Of a DNA stretch of 64,000 nt, positions 11,125 through 21,582 are shown piece by piece. A model generated the notes under the pieces. It had not been told where the DNA came from and searched no databases. It worked only from the letters and a program-made list of their open reading frames with translations. Position numbers and translations under genes: made by a program. Source of the stretch: Gautieria morchelliformis (taxonomy: Eukaryota > Basidiomycota > Agaricomycetes > Gomphales > Gomphaceae); NCBI GenBank assembly GCA_015179125.1, contig WHVA01000081.1, forward strand, positions 186,001 through 250,000, read 5' to 3'. Position 1 is the first letter of the stretch. Each line of letters starts with the position of its first letter.

Positions 11125-11378
11125 ACTATCGTATACTTTGATCCCTAGTTAGTTTCTAAGCCTCGCCTCTTAAGCCAAACCTCACCTTTTAAGCCAAACC
11201 TCGCCTCTTATTCGTTTGCCTCTGAAGTTGGGACTTGTGCATAGGGTCGGCGCAGCACATAAGCTGAAGCCTAGTCCCTCTCCGACTTCCCTATCAAAAC
11301 CTCGCCCCATAACCTCGGACCTTACCTCGGGTTCCGCTCCTGAGCTCGGTCAACCTTACGAAGGATCGTATCGTAACA
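11125..11378 (+). repeat. LTR-like repeat U, copy 1
   Basis: This stretch closely matches the reverse complement of 50956-51174. Both copies share the segment encoding KLGLVxRVGAAHKLKPSPS, the cctcgcctctta tract and an end at ...cgtatcgtaaca (here 11378). Read on the minus strand the end is TGTTACGATACGATCC, a typical LTR terminus. Internal cctcgcc/aagccaaacct units are tandemly repeated. The short ORF in it is conserved only because the repeat is, so I do not call a gene. Confidence 0.55.
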
Positions 11379-13484
11379 TACACGCTGACAACTTACAACT
11401 CCTATATTTTCCGCCGCCGCTCAAACAGAGATATCATCAAAAATCTCACTTTTCCTGAGTGTGTCCACCTCAGCTGAATAACCAATGTCTCCAATGGCTA
11501 GTCTGCAGTGTATGTGTTACTCTTGACGTTGCAGGTCATACTTATTTCTCACATTCAGAAGCAGATCTTTGCATTGAGCGATGATCAATCTGTACTATGG
11601 AACAAGTTCTTGTATGCATTGCATTTCTTCATGAAAAAAAAAACCGCTTCAGACGCAAAATTGTGATTTCAATGAATGCTTAGTCAAAGTCAAAGCCAAG
11701 GAAGATGCTTCACGTGAAGAAAAGAAGCTAGATGTTAAAGAAGCTGCTCAGTAAAATTGGTTAAAGATGCTGTTGCTCAAGCAGAGGACACTGAGATGGC
11801 CAAGATGATGAGCTTTGCTGGATTCCAATTGATCATTGCCAGTTGAAGATCGGAACCATGGCCTAAATGATCCCTGTATCGATTGTTCAATCATGCTTTG
11901 ACCAGGAATAACATAACTCTCATGGAGAATGTACATCAGCAAAACCGAACTAAAATGACAAGGTCTTATAAAGGCTAATTAATGGAATGCTGGGTCATGG
12001 GAGCAAGAGGGGAGGCGACAAATAGTTAACCAACCATGAGGTTAATGTTTTCGCCGAGAGGGATTTGCTGGGAAGCAGCAACTTCCGGTTGCGGGTCCCT
12101 GAGGGTGCACAACCCACAGCATGTCCATACCATGACGTGACTGTGCCGGAACGTGTCTGAGGCCGGCAAGCCTCGAGGAGGACGTGGCAGGCCATACTAC
12201 CACCCAAAGCGCTGAGAACTAAATAGGGAGTAGAGGGAGGGGAAGAAATTTCGCCTGTATCTACGCTAGTAGGTAGATGGAGGCGAAAGCAAAGGATGAG
12301 CTCGAACGATAGGTTCTCACGCCTCATCATCACTTCAACTGTCCACCTTGCCAGTGCCGCCAGGGGTGTCAGGTACGCCAGTCTGCTACATCATCTGCCA
12401 CCGCTATATATTGGCTTATATATAATGGTCCTCTTTGCGCATATCTGCAAACCTTGCACATATCTGCCAGCCTTGGGAATAGTCGTCAAGGTGCCATTGG
12501 TGTTGTAGGGTCTGCCGAGGGTCTGCAATAATGACAGACGGTCTGCTCATACTAGCCAGTACAGCTGCGTAGATCAGCGTTCACAGATTCAGACCAGTGT
12601 AAGCACAGAGAGATCAAAAGATGTTTATTGTGATTCATTAAATGCAATAATTACATGTGATGCATGCTCTACATCAGCATCTGCAACCTTGCTGCAATGC
12701 AGCTGCTGCCCCACTCCTCATCAGCGCAAAGGAATTTTGCAGCATTGATCACCGGTGCAGCACTTTAGGATGCATGTTCCCTGGAACAGCCTGGAAGAAT
12801 ATACAGGAAGTTAGATAACGAGGCAGATATGTATCATCTGGTCTAAAAGAACGCACCGCCTAGCATTATGCAGCCGCTGCTTTTGCCGCAGCAGTGCTTG
12901 TCCATATTCTGGTGTACGTACAGCACAGCACGCCTCCAGCTTGCTCAGGCGTCATCAGTACAGTAGTACCCATTACATACTGCAGAACACGCACCTTTCT
13001 AGGACCCGACGATTCATGTCTATACTGGCAACAGCAACCACATACCAAGTTGGGTCACCACCATCTAGGATGAATTGCAATCAAGTGAAGCCTTAAATCT
13101 GCCATGAGGGACGACAGCAGGCTTTCACAAGAGCAATGTCGTCAATCTATGCCATTCTAAGTCTGAAACTTGTCAAGTTCTGACAAGCTCAAACGAAGAA
13201 ATGTGATGCATGTCTGAGAAAGGTCAAAAAAGAACAGGAGAGCTAGAACAATACATTAACAGCAGCACAAAGATGAGAAGAATTGGAGACTTTGGATCTC
13301 AACAAAGGAGAGGTTGTGGTGGTGTGGTGCAAAGTGTTGTTTATTTGGTTCCATACATAGTTCAGAGGGTCACGTGCACGCCTTCGAGTGTTTCAAACAT
13401 CAGAGTTTGAAAGGACTTTGGAAATATATACAGCACTACCAATGCATAAATAATACCTGGAGCCGAATCCAATGTGGAAGAAGG
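11379..13484. other. Long region without recognisable gene
   Basis: I see no intact gene. Around 11670-11850 there is a short open reading with many Lys and Glu codons (KVKAKEDASREEKKLDVKEA), possibly a gene relic. Around 12000-12260 is GC-richer DNA without motifs. Around 12440-12560 atctgc/gtctgc words recur. The right end abuts repeat R copy 1. Confidence 0.4.
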
Positions 13485-14518
13485 TGTCAAGATTGGTTTT
13501 TAGGCGTTAATATCGTGTATTAGTGAACACAGCGAATGCCCGAATAACTTGTGCGAATAAGTATGCCGTTCGGCGAATAGATGAGCCGATGAATGTTGAC
13601 AAGGTAAGAGGGTTGCCCAAATAGGGCTTGCCCTATCTACAGTCCTAGCGAAATAGCCCGTGGCACTTGACGATGTAACGTGCAAGGTGTCACGGAAGGG
13701 TTGTCTAAGTAGCGACAATCCCTTCGCTGGCGAAGGTGCTCCTTCGGAGCCCTTCGCCAACAGCACAGAAAATGGTTCGAAGGCTAAGGTAACAAAGATG
13801 AAGTATGTGAACTCACCAGTGATGCCTAAGTCCTCTGCTGGTTGAAGATAGGAATCTCCAAGAGAAGGCTCAAGATGATGATCACAGCGAGGTCAAGTTT
13901 GCACAAGATGGACGACGTATGATAATTGAACTGAGGAATATACATGCGAATGTAAACTACTTATATCGAATGCTCGTAAGGTATCAGCGAATAGGAAAGA
14001 GGCCGTCACGAGTCAGGGTTGGATAGGGGTGCACAGTCATGATACAACATAGATGAAATAAACATACAATAGAATGAGAGAAGAGGGAGAACATGAAATG
14101 ATGGAGGGTGAAGGTGGCGAAGACACCTGTGTACGAAATCATGTCTTGGGGCCCGCATATACACTGCCCTGCATGGGTTCTTCATCTACTGGGTTGATCC
14201 CACATGACCCACGGGTAGGTCGTCCCGCGAACGCACCCTGCTCATATGAACACCAAAAGGGGGTTGGATCGAGAAGCTGATGGAGTTACTGACGAGCCAT
14301 TCTGCCAGATAGGGATGTCGATCGTGATTTGATGGTGTGCCTGTTGGCGAATGATGTGAGCAGCGAATGGTCATTTGGTGAAATGCGAGGAAGGGTGAAC
14401 GGAGATGTCATAGGGCAGGAGTGGTCGAGGTGGAGGGCGAAGCCGAGCGAACATGGAGGAGGAGTAGCGAAAGGGGAAATGGGGGTAACAAGGTGCAGGA
14501 AATACACAGGTCATGACA
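13485..14518 (-). repeat. Solo or orphan LTR of gypsy family R, copy 1
   Basis: About 1034 bp starting tgtcaagattgg at 13485 and ending ggtcatgaca at 14518. On the minus strand it therefore begins TGTCATGACC and ends CTTGACA. A near-identical unit lies at 41586-42616, and a partial one at 47298-47670 in front of a minus-strand gypsy protease-RT. It is rich in gcgaat words and in short CTTCG-based hairpins around 13720-13760. A second tcatgaca end occurs at 14758, so 14519-14758 may be an alternative terminus or a small insertion. No target duplication is evident. Confidence 0.7.
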
Positions 14519-15538
14519 ATCCAATTACCAGAACACCATCGGAAGAGGGTCGCACAGAGGAGGTGGTAGACCCAGCGATGACTGCTGAGTCAGTCCAAAG
14601 ACATCGATCGTGCGTTTGACGGCGTGGCTATGTTAATTGGCGCGAACAGCGAGAATTGGTTGCCGAACATGACAATGGTGATCGGAACGAACACGAAGGT
14701 GGAGTGAGAAAATAGGAAAACTGAGCATCTGAGTATGGGAAATAAACACGTCATGACAGAAGGCAGAAATGTCTTGTCAGATGACAACTCAGTGGAAGAA
14801 AAAGATGAAGCTAAGTCGGATGACAATGACTTTAATCTTACAGTAGTAATGACAGCTATGTGTCGGCGTGATACAAGCAAGGATAGGCTAAATGTTACAG
14901 TAATCATAGAGCTGACATGTTAAATGCTATGGTGATAGTACTGAAGTCTAGTACATCGGTGACCACCTTTGGAACAATAGTCTACCACTGGTCAGGAGTC
15001 CACACGCTGACAGTTTCCCTACAAGGGAATATCAGCATGGTAGCAGGTCTGTATGCAGATGTGCCAGAGTATATAAGTCTGTCGCATCACTTGCCAATGT
15101 GTATCTGTCTGTCACTAACGTTGCCACCCGATAACAGCCTGTTATTGGGTGACCATTGTGAAGCCGGGCTGGCCGTTGTGTGGCCACTAGCTGCAGTGGC
15201 CGGTCATATACGGCCTGGTTTGTGGGAAGTCAAAATGGCTTGCAATTAAAAAACAGATCTAGGTGGTTTTGCTGATGTAGTTTTCATCTTGCTGATCATC
15301 ATGTATTTTGATGTAACAGAACTTTGGATGCACACAATGGGCAAGATCGGAAGCAAGTTTCCACGGTGTCGTGGTCCATGCTAGAAGAGACGTTTTAGGG
15401 TCGTTAACGAGGGTGAAGGCAACAGTAGTGACTAGTCACTGTAGGGATTGATTATTAGCATATTATGTAAACAGGTGCTCGGTATCAACGTACCAGCTGG
15501 ATCGATCATATTCCAATATCCACCGCGTTTTGAGGGTC
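14519..15538. other. Intergenic or repeat-derived region, no supported gene
   Basis: It follows the R LTR. Apart from the second tcatgaca terminus at 14751-14758, nothing recognisable is seen on either strand. Short ORFs lack motifs. Confidence 0.4.
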
Positions 15539-15740
15539 TGTAAGGGCAACCCTGGCTGGTTGTGGAGATCACACTACCACACAACTGACAAGGGGAAATC
15601 CAAAGTCTGTATAAATGAACAGAGCATACAAGAGAGGGGATTCTCACCAGACAAGGGGAAATCCAAAGAGAAAAGTCTAAGGACCCCCAATGTCAGCGAG
15701 CCCGTATTATACTATGCTGCGCAGCCAGGGACAACACTTG
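15539..15740 (+). repeat. 202-bp repeat S, copy 1 (LTR-like)
   Basis: Begins TGTAAGGGCAACCCTGG and ends CCAGGGACAACACTTG. The reverse complement of 37330-37531 is almost the same. An internal direct duplication of gacaaggggaaatccaaag occurs twice. TG...CA ends (ACA at about 15736) suggest an LTR of a small LTR element. Here it is cut off sharply by the gypsy LTR beginning at 15741. Confidence 0.65.
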
Positions 15741-15983
15741 TGTAAATAACCTGTGTATCTACATGTACATTAGTTATTACATAATCCCAGTGGGCCCCTT
15801 AGATTTGGCATAACCCTGGACTTCTCGAGCCCAGGGACGATCCGCAAGGGAAACGAAGTGATCCCCACGGGCAAGGTCTCATTCAATGACGACAAATCGA
15901 AGAACGAGGACGAAAGGCCACGGGTGAGCAGGATCACCCAAGCGCCGACGCCGAACCTGGCTCATTGAAGCCAGGAGGACGAG

Positions 15984-18900
15984 TTGCAGGACGACTCGTC
16001 CTCGAACTCACCCTACAGTCATAGGGAGAGACGCTCTCACCTAACGGTGAAAGCGATGGGAAAGAAGAAAGCGGGCCCGCGCGCCACGGGACCTAATAGA
16101 CGCCAACAGCGCCTAACGGCTTCTAAGCCAACCATTACCATCATCCTCATGGATGATGACCTTCCTCGTCTCCGCGAGGAATGGATGGAAAGAATCACTG
16201 ACCTAGTCAGTGGAATTCCATTAGAACTCCCGCCACTGCGGGAGATCAACCATGAGATCAACCTCATTGATCCCAACAAGCACATGCGGTATCGACTACC
16301 GAAATGCCCCGAACACTTCCGAGAGGAACTGTCGGCAAAGATAGAACGATACACCACTGCAAAGTGGTGGATTCCGGCAGTAGCGCAGCAGGCAGTGCCC
16401 ATGCTGTGTGTGCCGAAGAAGAACGGTACGTTGATAACCGTCTTCGATCTGCGCCAGCAGAACGAGAACACGGTGAAGGACGTCACGCCCTTCCCGGATC
16501 AGGATATCATATGCAGCGACATGGCTCGCGGCCGATATCAAACTAAACTCGATATGTCAGAAGCATACGAGCAGATCCGGATCCATCCGGATCACGTAGC
16601 AAAGACAGCCTTTGCCACGATCCTTGGCACCTTCAGGAGCCAGGTGATACAGATGGGGGACTGTAACGCCCCGTCAACATTCCAACGGCTGATGACAGCC
16701 ATTTTCCGCGACTGTATAGGTCGCTTCGTCCATGTATACATGGACGACATCTTCATATTCTCGCTCTCAATACAAGAGCATGAAGAACACCTCTACATTG
16801 TCTTTGACAGACTGAGGAAGAACCACCTCTTTCTGAGCAAGAAAAAGGTGGACCTCTACTCCATCCGAATGGAGTGCCTCGGCCATATAATCGATGGCCG
16901 AGGGGTACACACCGACGAGGACAAGATGCAACGCATCCGCGAGTGGCGCAGGCCACAGACGTTCAACGACGTCCAGCGTTTCCTCGGGCTCGTACAGTAT
17001 CTGGCACACTACATGCCGGATGTTAGCGCATATACCACCCCGCTATCGGGCTGTGCGCGTAATAACCGTCCATTCGAATGGACGCCACTGCTCGACAAAT
17101 GCTGGCAAAGCATTAAAGTGTTGGCCTGTAAGGCCCCGATCCTGCGTCCAGTAGACGCAAGGTGCCCAGAGCCGATCTGGGTGATCACCGACGGATCAAA
17201 AGCCGGCGTCGGTGCGGTCTACGGCCAAGGTCCTGACTGGAAAACCTGTCGACCAGCCGGCTTCTTGTCAAAGAAGTTCAGCGTTGCCCAGCAACACTAC
17301 CGGACTCACGAGCACGAGACTATCGCGGTGCTCGAGGCTCTCATGAAATGGGAGGACAAACTGCTGGGGCGAAGGTTCACCCTCGTCACAGACCACAAGG
17401 GACTTGAGTACTTCGAGACCCAAAAGAGCCTATCTGACCGACAGGTCAGATGGTGGGAGTTTCTCTCCCGGTTCAATTTCAACACCGTTCATGTTGACGG
17501 TGTAGAGAACAAGGTAGCGGACTGCCTGTCGCGCTACTACGAGAGCGACACGAGTGATGACAATCACCCGGACCACGTCTTCGTAAACACAGATGCGCGT
17601 TTAGATCCGGACGGTGAGTTATTGCCCACCGACCGGTATGTCGAGCTGCGAACAGCGGCGACAAGACGATCTAAACGCCTCGCTGAGAAGACAGAGGCGA
17701 GAGTAACGGAAGCCGCCGCATTAAACGAGGGCTCACCAGAGCCCGCGAACGTCGCTGCGTCTAGCGACGACAATGATGACGTCAGAGCCATCGCCACAGG
17801 GAATGACGGCGCACCCCTGCGCCGGATCGTCGAGCAAGGCGTAGACCTGTCCAAGGTCCTACGAGACGCATACCATAGGGACACCATGTTCACAAAGATC
17901 ATGGCGCACCCGGACGCGCACCCAAGATTCGGAATCCGGGACGGGCTGATCTGGACTAAGAACCAGCTCAGGAGAGACGTCATTGCCGTCCCCAGCTCTG
18001 TTCTCCAAGGGGGAAGGAGACTGATCGAAATTATCATCGATCGGGCACATCAGATAGTCGGCCACTACGGCCATCTGAAGACTTCGAACTACGTTCGAAG
18101 AGCATATTGGTGGCCGGGCATGAACCCAGACATAGAAGCGTTCTGCACATCGTGCGTGAGGTGTCAGATGACGAAAACCGGGCCACAACGGCCCAAAGGC
18201 CTACTACACAGCCTACCCATTCCGGATAGGCCATGGCAGTCGATTGGCATCGACTTCATGGGGCCCCTGCCCAAATCCAACGACTATGACTACCTGATGG
18301 TAGTCATCGACCGACTAACGTCGCTCGTACACCTCGTACCAACCACGACGAGCGTGTCAGCCAAGGGAGTAGCCTGGCTGTTTCTGAAGGAGGTCATCCG
18401 ACTACACGGAGTTCCCGACTCTATCGTCTCAGACAGAGACTCAAAGTTCACGTCGATCTTCTGGCGTGAACTCCAGCGGCTCATGGGGACTAAGCTCCTC
18501 ATGTCAACTGCCTTCCATCCACAAACGGATGGAGCAACCGAGCGGGCAAACCGCTCGATCGGCCAGATATTGCGCGCGGTCGTCAGGGACGATCAGAAGG
18601 ATTGGGCAGTAAAATGCCCAATGGTTGAGGTCGCCCTCAACAGCAACGTCAGTGCGACCACAGGGTTCGCACCTTTCGAGCTGAACCACGGCTATATGCC
18701 GCGGATAGACCTCCCCATAGCCATGGACACCCCGTTCAAAGGGGTGGCCCGGTTTGCACATCAGGCAAAATGGAACCTGATGGCAGCACACGATGCAATC
18801 ATAGAGCATCGAGTGACACAAACGTTTCACGCAAATAAGAAACGTATGGAGAGCGACAGGTACACGGCCAACGACCGCGTCTACCTCTCGACACAAAACC

Positions 18901-19064
18901 TAACTCTCCCGAAAGGAAGAGCCAGAAAACTAGTCCCGCGGTACATCGGACCGTACCGCATCGTCGAGGCTCACAATGACGCCTCGACGGTGACCCTTGA
19001 TCTTCCCGACGAACCGAAAAGCCGTCGCATTTCACCGGTCTTCCATTCCAGCCTCGTACGGTGA
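15984..19064 (+). CDS. pol: Gypsy G1 pol: reverse transcriptase, RNase H, integrase
   Basis: A single frame of about 1026 codons. The RT domain carries FDLRQQNENT, LDMSEAYEQIRIHPD and the catalytic box YMDDIFIFS. RNase H follows with TDGSKAGVGAVYGQG, HEHETIAVLEALMKW and TDHKGLEYF. The integrase has an HHCC zinc finger (HQIVGHYGHLKTSNY ... CTSCVRC) and the DDE core (IGIDFMGPL, SDRDSKFTSIFW, STAFHPQTDGATERAN). The C-terminal part ends SPVFHSSLVR. No ATG opens the frame: the first codon listed here is TTG, and the protease C-terminus lies upstream in the same frame separated only by a TGA at 15966-15968. The stop at 19062 is CGG TGA where G5 reads CGG CGA, so this copy probably lost its chromodomain fusion by one C-to-T change. 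Confidence 0.9.
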   Translation: MQDDSSSNSPYSHRERRSHLTVKAMGKKKAGPRATGPNRRQQRLTASKPTITIILMDDDLPRLREEWMERITDLVSGIPLELPPLREINHEINLIDPNKHMRYRLPKCPEHFREELSAKIERYTTAKWWIPAVAQQAVPMLCVPKKNGTLITVFDLRQQNENTVKDVTPFPDQDIICSDMARGRYQTKLDMSEAYEQIRIHPDHVAKTAFATILGTFRSQVIQMGDCNAPSTFQRLMTAIFRDCIGRFVHVYMDDIFIFSLSIQEHEEHLYIVFDRLRKNHLFLSKKKVDLYSIRMECLGHIIDGRGVHTDEDKMQRIREWRRPQTFNDVQRFLGLVQYLAHYMPDVSAYTTPLSGCARNNRPFEWTPLLDKCWQSIKVLACKAPILRPVDARCPEPIWVITDGSKAGVGAVYGQGPDWKTCRPAGFLSKKFSVAQQHYRTHEHETIAVLEALMKWEDKLLGRRFTLVTDHKGLEYFETQKSLSDRQVRWWEFLSRFNFNTVHVDGVENKVADCLSRYYESDTSDDNHPDHVFVNTDARLDPDGELLPTDRYVELRTAATRRSKRLAEKTEARVTEAAALNEGSPEPANVAASSDDNDDVRAIATGNDGAPLRRIVEQGVDLSKVLRDAYHRDTMFTKIMAHPDAHPRFGIRDGLIWTKNQLRRDVIAVPSSVLQGGRRLIEIIIDRAHQIVGHYGHLKTSNYVRRAYWWPGMNPDIEAFCTSCVRCQMTKTGPQRPKGLLHSLPIPDRPWQSIGIDFMGPLPKSNDYDYLMVVIDRLTSLVHLVPTTTSVSAKGVAWLFLKEVIRLHGVPDSIVSDRDSKFTSIFWRELQRLMGTKLLMSTAFHPQTDGATERANRSIGQILRAVVRDDQKDWAVKCPMVEVALNSNVSATTGFAPFELNHGYMPRIDLPIAMDTPFKGVARFAHQAKWNLMAAHDAIIEHRVTQTFHANKKRMESDRYTANDRVYLSTQNLTLPKGRARKLVPRYIGPYRIVEAHNDASTVTLDLPDEPKSRRISPVFHSSLVR

Positions 19065-19283
19065 TACGAGGCTAACAACGACGAATTGTTCCCTCGTCGC
19101 GAGGCCAAGTCATTTTATGACTTTGGAGCAAACGACGACGAGGAGTGGCTCGTCGACGAGATTATCGCACATCGATGGATAAACTCGATGGACCTGGAAT
19201 TCCAGGTCCGCTGGACCCTAGGCGACGTGACATGGGAACCCGTGTCGTCTGCAAGGACCTTGAAGCCCTGGATAACTACCTAG
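19065..19283 (+). pseudogene. Gypsy G1 chromodomain, separated from pol by a premature stop
   Basis: The pol frame continues past the TGA at 19062 as YEANNDELFPRREAKSFYDF, then a chromodomain with EWLVDEIIAHRW, LEFQVRWTLGDVTWEP and ARTLKPW, ending at 19283. Chromodomains on chromovirus integrases direct insertion by binding modified histones; that role is family knowledge. In G5 the same junction is read through as SLVRRYEANNDE, showing the intact arrangement. Confidence 0.8.
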
Positions 19284-19453
19284 AGCTTCGGGGGGTGGGC
19301 AAGCCACGCAGCCTCCCCAGACGCCGCTAGACGCGTCTGTCATGTGCAGGCCACGTGACACGCTGGTCACGGCGCGGTTAAATTTTCACCTCGGATCTTT
19401 CCGAGGGCGCATCGCTTCTTGGAAGCAACCACCACCATCATCTACCCACGAAG

Positions 19454-21444
19454 ATGATGCCCCCCAAAGATGGGATGGACATTGACCCGTCAACGTCCAC
19501 AGCACGAACAACGGCCCTGAGACAAGGGGCCGCGGACATTCTCCGTGCTCCGGTAGACCAGGAGCACTGGACGATCGTGGGATGGGAGGATGCCCTCGCC
19601 ATCGTCCACCCGGACGATTGCGCAACGTGCGCGGACTACGCCGTGCACCTTAGGGCCGCGACCGGCACCCGCAAGGTCAAATTGCGGGATGAGGACATCG
19701 GCGACGCCGTCGATGCTGCCTGGGGGTGGCTCCCATGGGGCATCGCGCGTGACGCATGGGAGGAGCCCCTCCGGGACGTCCACGACCTCAAAAAGGAGGT
19801 CAAGGAGCTAGAACGCGCGGTCGAGGACTGCGACGACGCGCTCGTAACCGAGCGCGCCAGGATCAAGGAGCTGGAGCAGCAGCTGAGTGCTGCCCAGCTC
19901 CAGGTTACCCTGGTTCACGCTGCCTCAAAAAGGCCGCAACATGACCCAGCCACAGACCCAGTGGCCGGACCGTCTTCACCTCGTGCGACGGCACCGTTGC
20001 CGGCGCGCGCAACATCGGGGCTCGCATCCCGATTGTCGGCGCCAACGCCGACCACGACAACAACGGAAGGGCAGAGCGCACCTTCCAACTCTGCGTACGG
20101 CGTCCTAGATGGATGGGAGTCTGACTCGTCCGTCTGGAAGACGTACGACCCTGAACGGGCACAGCGGCTGGCAGAGCAGCCAAAGAGAAAGCGCAAGAAA
20201 TTGCGCGGCTCCCTCCACACCGCCAATGGGCTAGCCATGGCGAAGGAAAGCGCAATCAGTGCTTACCTTGCGGCGTCATCGTCGCACACCGTCCACGACC
20301 CCGCCCTTCAGCGGCGGATAGCGCAGGTCGAGGCCCAGTACATCGGGCCTGGCGTGGCCCTACCTGCGCCGGCGGGGACAGTTGAGTCAGTCCATCCTCC
20401 CTACCCGGGGGAGGGAAGGCTCATCCCGCTCGGGATCCACCGATCTCTGAGACGGGCCTCCTACCACGACCGGTGGGAAAGGCCCAACAACGTCGTACCC
20501 AATGGTACGACGTCTGCCCGCTCGACGAACCCCGCTTCGTCGAACTCATAGCGCGGGCAAAGGAAACGCCGCAGATCGCGCGTACGCGCGAGATGATCGG
20601 CGTATTCAAACGCATCGAGCGCGAACAACGCACTCGCAACCCCAAAAGGGATTGTCTCGTGATAGCAGGCGGTACCCCGCACGATATCGCGGCCATCCTG
20701 AAGGGTTGGATACACAACCCCGAAGGAATCCCCTCCGCCATCCGTGACAACGCGGATGGCACCTTCAACCTAGACGACATGGACGTCTGGATGTGGTTGA
20801 AGGCCCTTGCGCCCCGGGTCAAAGGGGTCGCATCACCACTCAGGGCGAGGCTACTTGACCTCTTCGGTTCGACTGACCAATGGTCGAGCCTTGTCGACGC
20901 CAGGGAAGTGCTCACACCTCAGAGCACCACCCTGCGGCTCTCGATCACGGGCCCATTCCCTGTGGAGGGCCGAGCCGGCCCCGACATCCCACTCGCGGAG
21001 ATCGCGAGATGGCTGGCCCGCTACGCGGGGGTCACTCGCGAGCGAGCGGCGCGCATTGAACATTACGTTCAGCGCAGCATCACTGGCGCGGCATTCAGCG
21101 CCGCCGCCCGTGAAGGCCAAAAAAAGGTCATCGAGACCAGTCATGTGAGGGCCGCGATGCCACGACCCCTCACTCACGCTCAGCTCGACCGAGAGCTGGC
21201 GCGCTTCCGGCCCCCTCCTCAAACGGAGGACCCGGCCGTCGAGGCTATGCTCCGCGAGGACACGGGCCCCAGGGCCCAAGCGGAGACCGCCACCAGTGGT
21301 GAGGCCGACCAGCCTCACCCAATCACCACCGACGACGTGGAGATGCCCCCGGAGGAGTCACGTGCTCCTCCGGCCCCGTACGACGACGTCGTCGTCGTAT
21401 CGGCCACTCTAGAGGACGCCCTCATGGACGACCTCTATGAGTAG
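19454..21444 (+). pseudogene. Third ORF of gypsy G1, 3' of pol, one frameshift
   Basis: An unrecognised protein of about 660 codons sits between the chromodomain and the 3' polypurine tract. The ATG at 19454 gives MMPPKDGMDIDPSTS. Then come GWEDALAIVHPDDC, an AWGWLPWGIARDAWEEPL segment, a coiled coil (DLKKEVKELERAVEDC ... RIKELEQQLSAAQLQ, about 19780-19900), a low-complexity S/T/P region, a basic patch KRKRKKLRG, VEAQYIGPG and HPPYPGEG. The C-terminal half has QWYDVCPLDEPRFVE, FKRIEREQRTRNPKRD, DDMDVWMWLKALAPRVKG and an acidic tail ending LMDDLYE. The frame breaks near 20433: G1 reads CTCGGGATCC where G5 has CTCGGAGACC, a one-base loss, so the frame runs as two overlapping ORFs (19454-20551 and 20473-21444). 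Homologues lie at 47921-49892 and 60262-62209. It has no zinc knuckle, RT or protease motif. Confidence 0.7.
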
Positions 21445-21470
21445 TAGTTAACCCCCATAGTTATCTATAG

Positions 21471-21480
21471 AGGGGGAGGG
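21471..21480 (+). promoter_or_regulatory. Polypurine tract of gypsy G1
   Basis: agggggaggg immediately before the 3' LTR start TGTAAATAACC; the plus-strand DNA primer in retrotransposition. The same tract precedes the LTR in G5, G6 and the element at the right edge. Confidence 0.75.
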
Positions 21481-21582
21481 TGTAAATAACCTGTGTATCT
21501 ACATGTACATTAGTTATTACATAATCCCAGTGGGCCCCTTAGGGACCCACTGTATAGTTTATGCGTGGGAACCGGCCAGCGG
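21481..21582 (+). repeat. Gypsy G1 3' LTR, truncated by copia A
   Basis: The first 102 bp of the roughly 211-bp LTR, matching 30474-30575. The remaining half is not found on the far side of copia A. Confidence 0.8.

Larger units (their letters stand above)
15741..21582 (+). mobile_element. Ty3/gypsy element G1, internally deleted, chromodomain type
   Basis: Order: 5' LTR fragment (15741-15802, tgtaaataacctgtg...), then directly the protease C-terminus, pol, chromodomain, a third ORF, a polypurine tract (agggggaggg, 21471-21480) and a 3' LTR beginning tgtaaataacc at 21481. The 3' LTR is cut at 21582 by copia A. Compared with G2 (30474 onward) the rest of the 5' LTR, the leader, gag and most of the protease are missing, so the copy cannot be autonomous. 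Related partial copies in the window are G2, G5 and G6. Confidence 0.85.

Noticed and set aside
11216-11458. ORF shared with 50912-51118 (KLGLVxRVGAAHKLKPSPSP)
   Set aside because: Conserved only as part of LTR-like repeat U; it runs into different sequence at the repeat border, and no start context or domain supports it.
13660-13845. Small ORF conserved three times (13660-13845, 41761-41982, 47468-47659), reading MALDDxTCKVSxKGCLSSDN
   Set aside because: It lies inside the R-family LTR, and all three copies are simply copies of that LTR. Codons differ without regard to frame, and no motif is present.
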